A stretch of DNA of 64,000 bases from Streptomyces carminius. GTDB taxonomy: Bacteria; Actinomycetota; Actinomycetes; Streptomycetales; Streptomycetaceae. Shown in pieces: positions 1 to 9,300 of this stretch. The position numbers and the translations under genes are program-made. Positions within the stretch are counted from its first letter, which is position 1; every line of letters begins with the position of its first letter. The stretch lies in contig NZ_PGGW01000010.1 in assembly GCF_002794255.1 (NCBI RefSeq), forward strand, positions 1 through 64,000, written 5' to 3'. The notes beneath the pieces are model-generated. The model searched no databases and was not told where the DNA came from. It was given only the letters and a program-made list of their open reading frames with translations.

Positions 1-19
1 CCAGGGGCATTGCATGTTT
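1..19 (+). repeat. Left terminal inverted repeat of the ISAs1 element
   Basis: Pairs imperfectly with 1350-1368 on the opposite strand. Shared bases include the leading CCAGGG and the inner TTGC and TGT blocks. The outermost base may lie just outside the window. Confidence 0.6.
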
Positions 20-141
20 GGGGCTTGGGTGGGCTTGTCCCGCGAGGTCCGAGATCGCCCGGTGCGGAGGGCGGATGCAGGTGCAGGCACGACTTCGGTG
101 ATCATGTAGGTGTCGAATCCGCATGACCACAACCGAAGACC

Positions 142-1332
142 GTGCCTGCGTCCCTATCTTCTCCCATGCCTCGAGGGCTGGAGCAACTGGCCCGTACCCG
201 CTCGCCGCAGCCGCTGCCCGACGCGGTCTGCCTGGCCCGTTTCCTGTCCGGACTGCCCGATCCGCGTGACCGCCGTGGCCGGCGTTTCCCGCTGGTCGCC
301 CTCGTGTCGGCGGCTGCCGCCGGTGTGCTGGCCGGCGCCCGGTCCCTGACCGCGATCGCCGAGTGGATCGCGGACGCGCCCCGCTGGGTCCTCACCGCTG
401 TCGGGTTCAGGACCGACCCGTTCAGCAAGACGATCCCGGTGCCCCACCCGACCACGGTGATGCGGCTGCTCAGCCGTCTCGACGGCGACGCCTTCGACGC
501 CGCAGTCTGCGCGTTCCTCCGGTCCAGGGACGACTCTCGCCAGGCCGGGACACGGTGGCGGGCTGTGTCGGTGGACGGAAAGGTCCTGCGCGGATCCCGC
601 CTCCCCGGCCGGAAGGCCGTGTGGCTGCTGGCCGCCATGGACCACTCCGGCACCGTCCTGGGGCAGCGACAGATCGCGGACAAGAGCAACGAGACCCCCT
701 CGTTCATCCCGCTGATGACCGGCATCGATCTGGAGAACACCGTGGTCACGGCGGACGCGGCGCACACCCAGCACGCGAACGGCGCCTGGCTGCGCGAACA
801 GAACGCGCACTACGTCGCCGTGGTGAAGGCCAACCACCCCGGTCTGCTGGACCGGCTGAAACAGCTGCCATGGAAGGACATCCGCCTCGACCACTACGAC
901 AAGGCGACACGGCACCACCGGGTCGAGATCCGGCGGCTCAAGACCGCGGCATTCCGGCACCTTGACTATCCCGACGCCCGCCAGGCCCTTCAGGTCGTCC
1001 GCTGGCGCAAGGACCTGACCAGCGGAAAGCTGTCGATCCAGCGTCTCTACTTCGTCACCAGCCTCCCCGCCGGCGCCGCCACCGGCACCGAGCTGGCCGG
1101 CTGGATCCGCGGCCACTGGAAGATCGAGAACCAGCTCCATCACGTCCGCGACGCCACGTTCGCCGAGGACGCCTCAAGGATCCGCAGCGGCAGCTTGCCC
1201 CGCGCCATGGCCACCTTGCGGAACCTCGCCATCAGCGTGTTCCGCCAGGACGGCCACACCAACATCGCCGCTGCCTGCCGCCACACCAGCCGTGACCCCC
1301 GACGAGCACTCACCACGCTCGGCATCACATGA
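142..1332 (+). CDS. ISAs1-family DDE transposase
   Basis: A 396-residue transposase that would cut and insert the surrounding element. The N-terminal 130 residues carry the family's helical region (residues 33-75, [18 protein letters not shown]). The catalytic acidic residues appear to be Asp145 in SVDGK, Asp205 in TADAA and Glu329 in [13 protein letters not shown]. The last is the conserved Y/H-W-x-IE-x-x-LHHVRD block of ISAs1/H-repeat transposases. Length is normal and there is no frameshift. The start used is GTG; another possible start is the ATG at 166. It is the only gene of the element. Confidence 0.9.
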   Translation: MPASLSSPMPRGLEQLARTRSPQPLPDAVCLARFLSGLPDPRDRRGRRFPLVALVSAAAAGVLAGARSLTAIAEWIADAPRWVLTAVGFRTDPFSKTIPVPHPTTVMRLLSRLDGDAFDAAVCAFLRSRDDSRQAGTRWRAVSVDGKVLRGSRLPGRKAVWLLAAMDHSGTVLGQRQIADKSNETPSFIPLMTGIDLENTVVTADAAHTQHANGAWLREQNAHYVAVVKANHPGLLDRLKQLPWKDIRLDHYDKATRHHRVEIRRLKTAAFRHLDYPDARQALQVVRWRKDLTSGKLSIQRLYFVTSLPAGAATGTELAGWIRGHWKIENQLHHVRDATFAEDASRIRSGSLPRAMATLRNLAISVFRQDGHTNIAAACRHTSRDPRRALTTLGIT

Positions 1333-1349
1333 TCAATCAGACAGATCGA

Positions 1350-1368
1350 CTACACGCAAAGACCCTGG
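1350..1368 (-). repeat. Right terminal inverted repeat of the ISAs1 element
   Basis: Read on the minus strand it starts CCAGGGTCTTTGCGTGT and matches the left end at 14 of its first 17 bases. It lies 18 bp after the transposase stop codon and defines the probable right boundary of the insertion sequence. Confidence 0.6.
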
Positions 1369-1381
1369 GCCCCGGGCGCGG

Positions 1382-1747
1382 TCAGTTCAGCGACTTCTCG
1401 ATGGCTTCAAAGATGTCCGCGTCGGTCTCTTTCTGCCACTCGGGCAGGTCGGGCCAGTCGGCCACGTATCCCGGCTTCGGGTTCTCGAAGTGCTGGAACA
1501 TCTGGGCGATCCAGCAGATGGCGACATACCGCCCCTTCTGCTCCCGGGTCAGGCGCGCGGCGTGTCCGCCGCTGAGTTCGAGGAACTGCCGCACCTGCTC
1601 GTAGACGGCTCCGGCGGCCTCCCGTTCCCACTGCGGGGTCTCCTCCCAGGGAGTCACATAGCCGGGCTTGGGCTCACCGGGGAAGTGCTCGTGAACGCCT
1701 GCGATCCAGGACTCACGGAACAGCCGTGCACCCTCGGCCTGGGTCAT
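1382..1747 (-). CDS. Hypothetical protein with an internal tandem duplication
   Basis: A 121-residue soluble acidic protein of unknown function. Two halves of about 45 residues are clearly related. The first contains ESWIAGVHEHF...PKPGYVTPW...PQWE and the second CWIAQMFQHF...PKPGYVADW...PEWQ. The shared core is W-I-A-x4-HF-x-PKPGYV-x-x-W-x-x-x-P-x-W. The ATG at 1747 is chosen because GGAAAGGACGG lies just upstream; a GTG at 1765 would overlap the preceding stop as GTGA. It is downstream of, and probably co-transcribed with, the XRE regulator. I do not recognise the family. Confidence 0.7.
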   Translation of the reverse strand: MTQAEGARLFRESWIAGVHEHFPGEPKPGYVTPWEETPQWEREAAGAVYEQVRQFLELSGGHAARLTREQKGRYVAICWIAQMFQHFENPKPGYVADWPDLPEWQKETDADIFEAIEKSLN

Positions 1748-1761
1748 ATCCGTCCTTTCCC

Positions 1762-3195
1762 TCACGCCATGCTCAACGTGCCGATTTCGGCCTTCAGTTC
1801 GGCGACACGTGTGTCCCGAGACAGTGGACCGAGGCCATACCCCAGAGTCTGGAGTCTACGGGCGATGTAGCCGGAGGAAGATTCCCGTGCCAGGCGCAGG
1901 GCTTCTCCGGCGTACGTGATGACTTGGTCCGGGTCCTTGCGCTTTGCTCCGATGGCCGCCAGGTTCACCAGGACAGAGCCTCGCCGTCGGAACGATCGGC
2001 CTTCTGTGAGGTCTCCTTGGCCAAGAGCGTTCCGAAGGGCGTGCTCTGCCAGGTCGAGCCGTCCGAGCTGCACGTACCGGGCGCCGCGCTCCTCCGCAAG
2101 CCGGGCGCCGTCGAAGCGGAGCCAGCCGCCGTTCTGCACCGTCCCGACCAGACTCACGACCTTCTCCGCTTCGCCGAGCGCACGCTCACACGCTGTGAGG
2201 TCTCCAAGGCCGGCGAACGCCTCGGCCTGCACTGCCGCGACCCAATGCCGTGTCGAGAGGGTGCTGTCTCCACGCCGGGCAATGCATTCAGCCGCCGACA
2301 GCGTGTCGACAGCTTCTCGGTAACGCCCCTCATACACGTCCACGTAGGCGTGGCGAGTGAGGGAGCAGGCCCACAGATCGAACGACTCGGCGTCTTTGCT
2401 GGCCGATGCGGCAAGTGTGTACGCGGCTGCTGCGTCCAGATACCGGTTACGGTCGAAGGCCAGTTCACCCGCCAGTTGGAAGAGGTCTCCCGCCGCGCCG
2501 CAGAGGACCCGTACCTCCCTGCCCGAGCGGCTCTCCAGGGCTTTGGTGAGGGACGAGAGCTGATCGCGGACTACGGGGTATACCGAATCCTTGGCCCGGG
2601 CGAGCTGGTACACCTGCCATAGATGTCCGTTTATGCGGATGAAGTCGTCGAAAGTCTGTCGCCGGACACCCTCCGCCAGAGCCTCCGCCTCATCGGCGGG
2701 CAGACTGGTCCAGGCCCCGGCGACAGTAAGTGTGCGTAAGAACTCGCGTCGGATCATGTCGTCAATGTTCCTCGGGCCGTAGTCGTCGTCTGAAGACGGT
2801 CCTGCGGGCTCTGGGGGCGTACCCGGAGACTTGGCGACCAGGACGTCCAGTTCGGCGAGGTCGAGTTGCAGTGCCGCTGCGTACTTCTGGCGCAGTGAGG
2901 GCTGGATTTCGGTCTTTCCGCTCTCCCATCGGCCGACTGTTGTGCGGTCAACGCCAATGACGTGGGCAAGTCCTTCCTGACTGTAACCCAGCGTTTTTCT
3001 CCGCTCAGCAAGGCCCACCGTCTTCTCCTTCCCCGCATGGTCGGCGCGCACGCGAGAGCGCTTCCGTGCACTGTTCTGCATCAAGGCTGCCGCACTGGTG
3101 CCGTGGAGTCTGCCTGTTCGGAGCGATTCCCTTGAACGGTCAGCATCGAGTGACTGCCGGTGAGGAGTCGAAGTCGCCGTGGCAACGACCGTCAT
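1762..3195 (-). CDS. XRE-family regulator with TPR-like C-terminal region
   Basis: A 477-residue cytoplasmic regulator. A helix-turn-helix of the XRE/Cro type spans about residues 60-115 (LAERRKTLGYSQEGLAHVIG followed by VDRTTVGRWESGK). It is followed by about 330 alpha-helical, Ala-rich residues resembling the tetratricopeptide-like sensor regions of many Streptomyces regulators. The ATG at 3195 has GGGAGA about 10 nt upstream. An ATG at 3081 is an alternative that keeps the whole HTH. Base composition is noticeably less GC-rich than the core genes. It could regulate the small genes beside it or the nearby lanthipeptide operon; that is inference. Confidence 0.8.
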   Translation of the reverse strand: MTVVATATSTPHRQSLDADRSRESLRTGRLHGTSAAALMQNSARKRSRVRADHAGKEKTVGLAERRKTLGYSQEGLAHVIGVDRTTVGRWESGKTEIQPSLRQKYAAALQLDLAELDVLVAKSPGTPPEPAGPSSDDDYGPRNIDDMIRREFLRTLTVAGAWTSLPADEAEALAEGVRRQTFDDFIRINGHLWQVYQLARAKDSVYPVVRDQLSSLTKALESRSGREVRVLCGAAGDLFQLAGELAFDRNRYLDAAAAYTLAASASKDAESFDLWACSLTRHAYVDVYEGRYREAVDTLSAAECIARRGDSTLSTRHWVAAVQAEAFAGLGDLTACERALGEAEKVVSLVGTVQNGGWLRFDGARLAEERGARYVQLGRLDLAEHALRNALGQGDLTEGRSFRRRGSVLVNLAAIGAKRKDPDQVITYAGEALRLARESSSGYIARRLQTLGYGLGPLSRDTRVAELKAEIGTLSMA

Positions 3196-3277
3196 TCGTC
3201 CATGTCTCCCTTCTGGGCGCGAGGGTTACCGGCCTGTGCGGGATCGGCGAAGTCATATGCCGAGGAGAGTGAGGAGC

Positions 3278-3499
3278 ATGTCCGTTGAGGAGCCCGTCAG
3301 GGGTGAGGTGTTCTACGACGAGGCCCGGGGGACCGTGGGCGAGTTCCAGGACCGGGATGCCGGGTGCTACTTCCTGCGCCCCGTCGGCGGGGGCCGGGAG
3401 TGGACGGCCCGGCCCGGGGCGCTGCGCCCGGCCACGCAGGCCGAATCGCTCAGTGCCCGGGTGGCGGCGGCGAACCATGCGGCGGGCCGGGGACGGTGA
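3278..3499 (+). CDS. Small conserved actinobacterial protein of unknown function
   Basis: A 73-residue protein (GEVFYDEARG, FLRPVGGGREW). Such short proteins commonly accompany XRE-type regulators in Streptomyces, from general knowledge. GAGGAG lies immediately upstream of the ATG at 3278. The stop overlaps the next gene's GTG start (GTGA at 3496-3499), so the two are translationally coupled. It is divergent from the regulator at 1762-3195. No membrane segment or signal peptide is visible. Confidence 0.75.
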   Translation: MSVEEPVRGEVFYDEARGTVGEFQDRDAGCYFLRPVGGGREWTARPGALRPATQAESLSARVAAANHAAGRGR

Positions 3500-3921
3500 G
3501 GTGGGACGGCGCCCGGGTGCGCTTCTGGTGCGAGCTGTCGGCGAGCTATCCCGGCCGCCCTTCCCGGATCGTGCTGGGGCGGTACCTGGCTCCCACGCCA
3601 CGGCTCGCGGTGCGGTGGATGTGCGCGCAGGCCGACCGCGTCGCCCGGGCCCTCGACCCCGGGCCCGGCACCCCCTGGCTGCCCCCGGCCGCCCTGCGCC
3701 TTGTCCCGGCGCAGGACGGACCGGACCCCGCCTCGGTGCTGCGGGAGTGGGCGCACACCGAGGCGGTCCGGGAAGAGGCCATGGACGTGCTGCGGGAGGG
3801 CTGGCCCTACACCGTCACCGCCCACGACGAGACGGCCTGCTACACCCTGACCGCCGGACCCCTGGCACTGCCGGCCGCCGGAGAGCCGCGGGTGTACCGG
3901 CGCAGCCGCACGACCGCGTGA
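3496..3921 (+). CDS. Hypothetical protein coupled to the small upstream gene
   Basis: A 141-residue soluble protein that I do not recognise. The GTG start lies inside the GTGA overlap with the previous gene, and GC-rich third positions begin there. It is rich in Trp and aromatic residues (RFWCELSASYPG, WMCAQADRVARALD, YRRSRTTA at the end) with no membrane helix. The pair 3278-3921 probably forms a small operon divergent from the XRE gene. Confidence 0.65.
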   Translation: MRWDGARVRFWCELSASYPGRPSRIVLGRYLAPTPRLAVRWMCAQADRVARALDPGPGTPWLPPAALRLVPAQDGPDPASVLREWAHTEAVREEAMDVLREGWPYTVTAHDETACYTLTAGPLALPAAGEPRVYRRSRTTA

Positions 3922-4024
3922 ACCGCCACCCGCCTCCCCCGCCCCGCGCCGTACCGGGTGTGCGCCCTTGCGTCGCCCGGCAGGCAGGAATTTTCAGGAA
4001 CGAGAACCCTCGACAAGGAGTGCC

Positions 4025-4525
4025 ATGTCCCTTCCCGTGTCTTTCGTCTCCCCGCCGGGCCGGCGGTACGGGTGCCTCGCCCTGTGCCTGGCCCGGGACG
4101 GTGCGGTCCTCATGCTCGACCCCGTCCACAAGCCGGGCTGGATCCTGCCGGGCGGGCTCGCCGAGGCCGGACAGTGGCCCCACGACGCCTGCGTGCGGAT
4201 CGTGGAGGAGGAGACCGGCCTGCGTGTCGAGCCCGAGCACCTCGCGGCGCTGGACCTCATCCCCGCCGATCCGCTCAACGGGGCGGTCGAGGGAGTGAAC
4301 TTCGTCTTCGACTGCGGAGTGTTCCCCGACGGCACCGAGGTCGAAGTTCCCCAGGCCTTCCGGGGAAGCCGGTGGGTGCCACCGGCCGAGCTGGAGAACT
4401 TCGCCGCTCCCTACCAGGCCCGCCGCATCCGGCAGGCACTGACCGCGACCGCCAGGGGCAGGACCGCGTACCTGGTGAAGGGCACTCCCGTGCTTCCCGG
4501 CCTGAGCGGGCGCATCGGTGCATAG
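4025..4525 (+). CDS. NUDIX hydrolase domain protein
   Basis: A 166-residue protein of the NUDIX fold, whose members hydrolyse nucleoside diphosphates linked to another moiety. The strand leading into the box (PGWILPGGLAEAG, residues 39-51) and the helix ending EEETGL are clear. The box is degenerate: the usual first Glu is Gln, and RE is RI, but the EExxGx catalytic end is kept. AAGGAG sits just upstream of the ATG. It precedes the lanthipeptide genes by 240 bp on the same strand. Its role in the cluster is unknown, and the altered box leaves activity uncertain. Confidence 0.85.
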   Translation: MSLPVSFVSPPGRRYGCLALCLARDGAVLMLDPVHKPGWILPGGLAEAGQWPHDACVRIVEEETGLRVEPEHLAALDLIPADPLNGAVEGVNFVFDCGVFPDGTEVEVPQAFRGSRWVPPAELENFAAPYQARRIRQALTATARGRTAYLVKGTPVLPGLSGRIGA

Positions 4526-4534
4526 GGGCCCGGC

Positions 4535-4771
4535 ATGACCGAGGAGAGCACGGCAGCGCCCGCGGACAGCGAACCGCCGGACCTGTGCCAGTTGAGGAAC
4601 GACCTGCTCAGCGCCGTGAGCAGTGCCGCCGGAAGGCCGGACATCCGGTGCCGACCGTGCATGACCGGGCTCCGGTCCTGCTCCGCCCAGCCGAGGTGGC
4701 GGACGGGGACTGTTCCTGGCCCACGAACAGATGCCACCCAGACGATGCGCCACCAAGGAGTAACAGTATGA
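4535..4771 (+). CDS. Possible small or decayed gene before the methyltransferase
   Basis: A 78-codon frame whose stop overlaps the methyltransferase start as ATGA at 4768-4771. The first 45 or so codons have the GC-rich third positions of real genes (MTEESTAAPADSEPPDLCQL). The remainder uses codons such as ACT, GTT, CCT, GAT and ACA, typical of noncoding sequence here. It may be the front of a truncated gene now fused to leader sequence. No homology is recognised. Confidence 0.3.
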   Translation: MTEESTAAPADSEPPDLCQLRNDLLSAVSSAAGRPDIRCRPCMTGLRSCSAQPRWRTGTVPGPRTDATQTMRHQGVTV

Positions 4772-6024
4772 CTACACTCCGTCCGATGGTCACTCACACT
4801 CCCGATCCCGCCCGTATCGACGCCCTGCGCGAGGAGATGATCGCCGAGCTGCGCAAGCTGGGTGCGATCCGTACCGAAGCGGTCGAGAAGGCGATCCGTG
4901 CTGTCGGCCGGCATCTGTTCATGCCCGAGGAGACGCCGGAGAAGGCGTACGCCGCCGAGCATGCTCTGATCACGAAGAGGGACGAGAACGGAGTGTCCCT
5001 CAGTTCGGTCAGCGCTGCCCGCATCCAGGCGTTCATGCTGGAACAGGCCGACATCCGCCCCGGTACGCGGGTGCTGGAGATCGGCAGCGGCGGCTACAAC
5101 GCGGCCCTGATCGCCGAACTGGTCGGCCCTGGCGGCGAGGTCACCACGATCGACATCGACCCGGACGTCATCGACCGCGCCAAGAAGCTGCTGCCCGTCG
5201 CCGGATACGGCCGCGTGCACGCCCTGGTCGCTGACGGCGCCGAAGGCGAGCCGACCCGCGCCCCGTACGACCGGATCGTGGTCACCGTCGAGGCGGCCGA
5301 CCTCGCCCCGGCCTGGGCGGACCAGCTCGCCCCGGGCGGGCGGATCGTGGTACCGCTCAGGCTGCGGGGCCTGACCTGGTCGGTCGCCTTCCAGCGTGAG
5401 AACGACGACCTGGTGGCGCGGGACTTCGAGGTCTGCGGGTTCGTCCCGATGCGCGGGGCCGGGGCTCGCGACGAGCATCTGGTCGTGCTGCATGACGGCG
5501 AGGGCGAAGAGGTCGGCCTGCGTCTGGATGAGGGCCAGGTCGACGCCGGCCAGATGCGCAAGGCCCTGGTCGGCCCCGGTGCCGAGGCATGGTCGGGGGT
5601 GACGCTCGGGCTGGGGCTGCCCTACGACGACTTGGAGCTGTGGCTGGTCTCCGCACTGCCCGAGTTCGCACTGCTGGCCGCCACCCGCGCTGCCCGCGAC
5701 CGCGGTGTGGTCGCCTCCTGGTCTCGTCGCGGGGTCGCCACGCTTCTCGATCGCGGCGCCTGCTCCTTCGCCTACCTGACGATGCGCCCGACCACGCCCG
5801 AGCGGAAGGTGTTCGAGTTCGGCGCCGTCGGCCACGGCCCCAAGGCGGCCAGGGTCGCCGAGCAACTGGTCACACAGGTCCGTGCCTGGGACCGTGATCA
5901 CCGCGGACACAAGCCCGAGCTGCGGGCCTTCCCCGTTGGCACCGGTGACCGGCGGCTGCCTGCCGGGACGGTGCTGGAGTCGTCCGCCTTCCGCTTCACG
6001 ATCTCCTGGCCCGTCGGACGCTGA
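4768..6024 (+). CDS. FxLD-system PIMT-like O-methyltransferase
   Basis: A 418-residue S-adenosylmethionine enzyme related to protein-L-isoaspartate methyltransferase. The Rossmann SAM motif VLEIGSGGYNAALIAEL is near residue 100, with a TTIDIDPDVIDRA acidic loop after it. About 200 extra C-terminal residues exceed classical PIMT length (about 210), as in methyltransferases tied to FxLD lanthipeptides. Related enzymes in other class I clusters (OlvSA type) methylate Asp in the modified peptide, leading to succinimide and isoaspartate. That chemistry is inferred here. AAGGAG lies 7 nt before the ATG. The precursor gene follows 58 nt after the stop. Confidence 0.88.
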   Translation: MTTLRPMVTHTPDPARIDALREEMIAELRKLGAIRTEAVEKAIRAVGRHLFMPEETPEKAYAAEHALITKRDENGVSLSSVSAARIQAFMLEQADIRPGTRVLEIGSGGYNAALIAELVGPGGEVTTIDIDPDVIDRAKKLLPVAGYGRVHALVADGAEGEPTRAPYDRIVVTVEAADLAPAWADQLAPGGRIVVPLRLRGLTWSVAFQRENDDLVARDFEVCGFVPMRGAGARDEHLVVLHDGEGEEVGLRLDEGQVDAGQMRKALVGPGAEAWSGVTLGLGLPYDDLELWLVSALPEFALLAATRAARDRGVVASWSRRGVATLLDRGACSFAYLTMRPTTPERKVFEFGAVGHGPKAARVAEQLVTQVRAWDRDHRGHKPELRAFPVGTGDRRLPAGTVLESSAFRFTISWPVGR

Positions 6025-6082
6025 CACCTTCCGTGCGGGCCAGGTGCAAGTGCACATCTATCCCCAACTCCTGGAGGCAACA

Positions 6083-6238
6083 GTGGACACCGCTGAAGTG
6101 AGCACGACCAGCAGCGATTTCGACCTGGACGTGACCTTCGCCGAGAAGGGCACGGTCATCGCGGAGCTGATGAACAAGACCAGCGACAACTGCGGCAGCA
6201 CCAGCGAGAGCGCCTGCGCCGGCTGCATCACCGACTGA
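6083..6238 (+). CDS. FxLD-family lanthipeptide precursor (LanA)
   Basis: A 51-residue precursor peptide. The leader carries the family hallmark FDLDV at residues 13-17. The acidic/hydrophobic leader is followed by a Cys/Ser/Thr-rich tail from about residue 33 (TSDNCGSTSESACAGCITD). Cysteines are at 37, 45 and 48; possible dehydration sites are Thr33, Ser34, Ser39, Thr40, Ser41, Ser43 and Thr50, giving up to three thioether rings. Asp35 (before Asn36) and Asp51 are candidate methylation sites. The GTG start has CTGGAGG 5 nt upstream. The cleavage site is not evident. The position between methyltransferase and LanB supports the call. Confidence 0.92.
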   Translation: MDTAEVSTTSSDFDLDVTFAEKGTVIAELMNKTSDNCGSTSESACAGCITD

Positions 6239-6256
6239 TCAAGGGTGCGACCAAGC

Positions 6257-6295
6257 CCGGTGCCGCGATCCCTGCTCCATGAGGGCCGGCACCGG
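6257..6295 (+). promoter_or_regulatory. Hairpin between lanA and lanB (possible attenuator)
   Basis: CCGGTGCCG at 6257-6265 pairs with CGGCACCGG at 6287-6295, and an inner CCCT/AGGG pair (6270-6273 with 6282-6285) can extend the stem. There is no T tract. A stem here would allow more precursor than enzyme transcript, as is common in lantibiotic operons, or protect the lanA mRNA end. Confidence 0.5.
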
Positions 6296-6325
6296 TCCGG
6301 TCCCGTCGCCAAGAGGGAGCTGCGG

Positions 6326-9300
6326 ATGTACCGGTACGTGGACGCGGCCCTGCTGAGGGCCACTGTCTGTCCGAGCGGCCTGACCACCATCCCGCCGAGG
6401 CCCGAGCCGACTGGCGAGGCGGCCACGGACAGCGTGCGGTGGCGGGAGTGGATCAGCCAGGTGTGGGCGATCCCTTCAGTCGCCGAGGCGGTCGAGGTGG
6501 CCAGCCCCGCCCTCGCCCGCCGTATCATGGAGATTCAGGCTGGTGGGGCGCGGCGGCACCAGCAGATCCGGCGGGCCGCTGCCGCGCTGGCCCGCTACGT
6601 GCTGCGGTACACGTACCGCTCCACCCCGTTCGGCTTGTTCGCGGGGATCGCCCCCGTCCGCATCGCCGACACGCTCACCCTCGACTGGACGGACGAGCAC
6701 CGGCCTACCGCCCGCGTGGACGCCGTCTGGCTCGCGGACGTCATCCGCGGCCTGGAGGCGATCCCTGAACTGCTGTCGCGCCTGCTGGTGGTGGCGGACA
6801 CCACCGTCTTTGTCCGCGACGACCGTCTGGTGGTGCCGTGCTGGCGGCCCGACCACGACAGCGACCGCGGGCCCGGCGAGATGAGCGTGCGGCACACCAG
6901 CGCGGTGCGGACGGTCATGGCCGCCGCCAAGGCGCCCGTCGCGTTCGGCGACCTGGTGGCCAAGCTCGCCGCTGAGTACCCCGACGCCCCCGCCCACGTT
7001 GTCTGGGCCCTGCCGGCCGAGCTGGTGGCGCGCCGCGTCATGCTCACCGCTCTGCGTCCGCCGATGACCGCGACCGACCCGGTAGGGCATGTGATCGCCG
7101 CGCTGGAGACCGCGGGGGCCGAGCACGTCGAGACCGTGCGGCCCACGCTGACCGCGCTCAGGAATATCCGGGCCATACTGACCCGGCACGATGCGGCTCC
7201 CACAGCGCAGCGGCGGAGCCTGCGGGCCTCGGCCACCGCTGCGATGACGGTCCTCGCCCGCCATGAGGCGCCCCTGGCCGTCGATCTGCGCCTGGGGGCA
7301 TCGCTGACTCTGCCCCGCCTGGTGGCCCGCGAAGCGGAGAAAGCCGCTGACGTGCTGGTCCGCTTGGCGCCGTTCCCGTCCGGTTCGGCCCCGTGGCAGG
7401 AGTTCCACGCCCGGTCCCTGGAGAGGTACGGGCCTGGTGCCCTGGTCCCCGTCGGCCGGCTCACCGACCCCGATACCGGGCTGGACTTCCCCGCCGGATA
7501 CCGCGGCTCCCTGAATGCCCGGCCCGTGACGGCCCTGACCGGTCGCGACGAACAGCTCCTCGCGCTCGCTCAGCACGCCGCCCTGGACGGGGCCCGCGAG
7601 GTCCACCTCACCGACACGATGCTGAACGCCCTGGCACACCACCCGGCCGGCACGCCTCTGCCGCACATCGACCTTCGCTTCCACCTGCAGGCCCCCACCC
7701 GCCAGGCCGTCGAGAACGGCGACTTCACTCTTCACACAGGGGGCATGGTCCCGGCCGCAGGGGCCACCGCAGGCCGCTTCCTCGACCTCCTCGACGCCGC
7801 CGACCGCGACCGCATGACCACCGCGTACGCAACCCTGCCCACCCTCACCACTGACGCGATCCGGGCCCAGGTCTCCAGTCCGCCGCTGCACACCCGCACG
7901 GAGAACGTCAGCCGTGCCCCCGCCGTGCAACCGGACGTCTTATCCCTCGCTGAGCACCACGAAGGGACCACCCTGCGGCTGGATGACCTGGCAGTCACCG
8001 TGGACGCCACCGGCTTCCGCCTGATCCAGCTCTCCACCGGCCGGCCCGTCGAGCCGTTTGCGCTCAACGCGGTGGACTTGGGCACCTTCACCCACCCGCT
8101 GGCCCGCTTCCTGATCGAGCTGCCCCGGGCCCGCGCCACCGCCTTCGGACCGTTCGCCTGGGGCGCCGCCGCCCGCCTGCCGTTCCTGCCCCGCATCCGC
8201 TACGGCCGTAGCGTCCTCGCCCCTGCCACCTGGCGTCTCACCGCCGCCGACCTCCCCGGAACCGGCGCCGAGTCCGCCGCATGGACCGAGCAGTTGAACC
8301 TGTGGCGGCAGCGAATCGGCGTCCCGGCCGCCGTACACCTCGGCAACGACGACCAGCGCCTGCGCCTGGACCTCGAACAGGGCGCCGACGCGATGCTGCT
8401 GCGGGGCGAGTTGAACCGCACCGGGCACGCCGTCTTGCGCGAAGCCGACGACGGCACGGCCCAGGGGTGGATCGACGGGCGACCCCACGAGATCACCCTT
8501 GCACTGGCCTCGACCGCCCGCCCCGCCCCGCACCGGCCGACGGCGCAATCGACGACAGCCGTCGGCCGGGACCACGCCCACCTGCCCGGCACCTCGACCT
8601 GGGCCTCCCTCAAGCTGTACGGGCATCCCGACCGCGCCGACGATGTCCTCACCCGCCACCTGCCCCACCTCCTCGGCAGCCTCGACCAGGGGAGCGAGTG
8701 GTGGTTCGTGCGCTACCGCGACCCGCACGACCACTTGCGGCTACGACTGCGCCTGGCCCACCCGGACGCGTTCGGCGACATCGCCACCAAGGCCGCGGCC
8801 TGGGCGGTCGGCCTGCGCCACCGCAGACTGCTCGGCCGCCTCCAGTGGGACACCTACTACCCCGAGACCGGCCGCTACGGCACCGGGCGGGCCATGGCCG
8901 CCGCCGAGGCGGTGTTCGCCGCCGACTCCACCGCCACCCTCGCGCATCTTGACTGTGCGACCAGCAGTGGCGCTCATCCGCATGCCCTGGCCACCGCCGG
9001 TCTCCTCGACCTGGTCACCGCCTTCACCGGCGACATGTCCGCCGCGATGCGCTGGCTGCTCGATCACATCACCACCCGTACCGCCGGGCATCCCGCCCGC
9101 CCACTCCACCAGGAAGCGATGCGCCTGGCCGACCCGACGGACGGCTTCGCCGTCGTACGCGCCCTGCCCGGCGGCCACGCGCTCACCACCGCCTGGACGG
9201 CCCGCCGCCAGGCCCTGACGCACTACCGCACCACCCTGGCGGCCACCGGAACGAGGCCGGAGACGGTGCTGCCGTCCCTCATGCACCTCACCTTCCTGCG

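Larger units (their letters stand above)
1..1368 (+). mobile_element. ISAs1-family insertion sequence
   Basis: The element holds one transposase gene bracketed by imperfect terminal inverted repeats. The left end, read from position 1 (CCAGGGGCATTGCATGT), matches the reverse complement of 1352-1368 at 14 of 17 positions. A total length near 1.37 kb and a single DDE transposase fit the ISAs1 family. The left end coincides with the window edge, so the exact first base and any target duplication cannot be verified. Both termini look intact, so the copy may be active. Confidence 0.8.
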
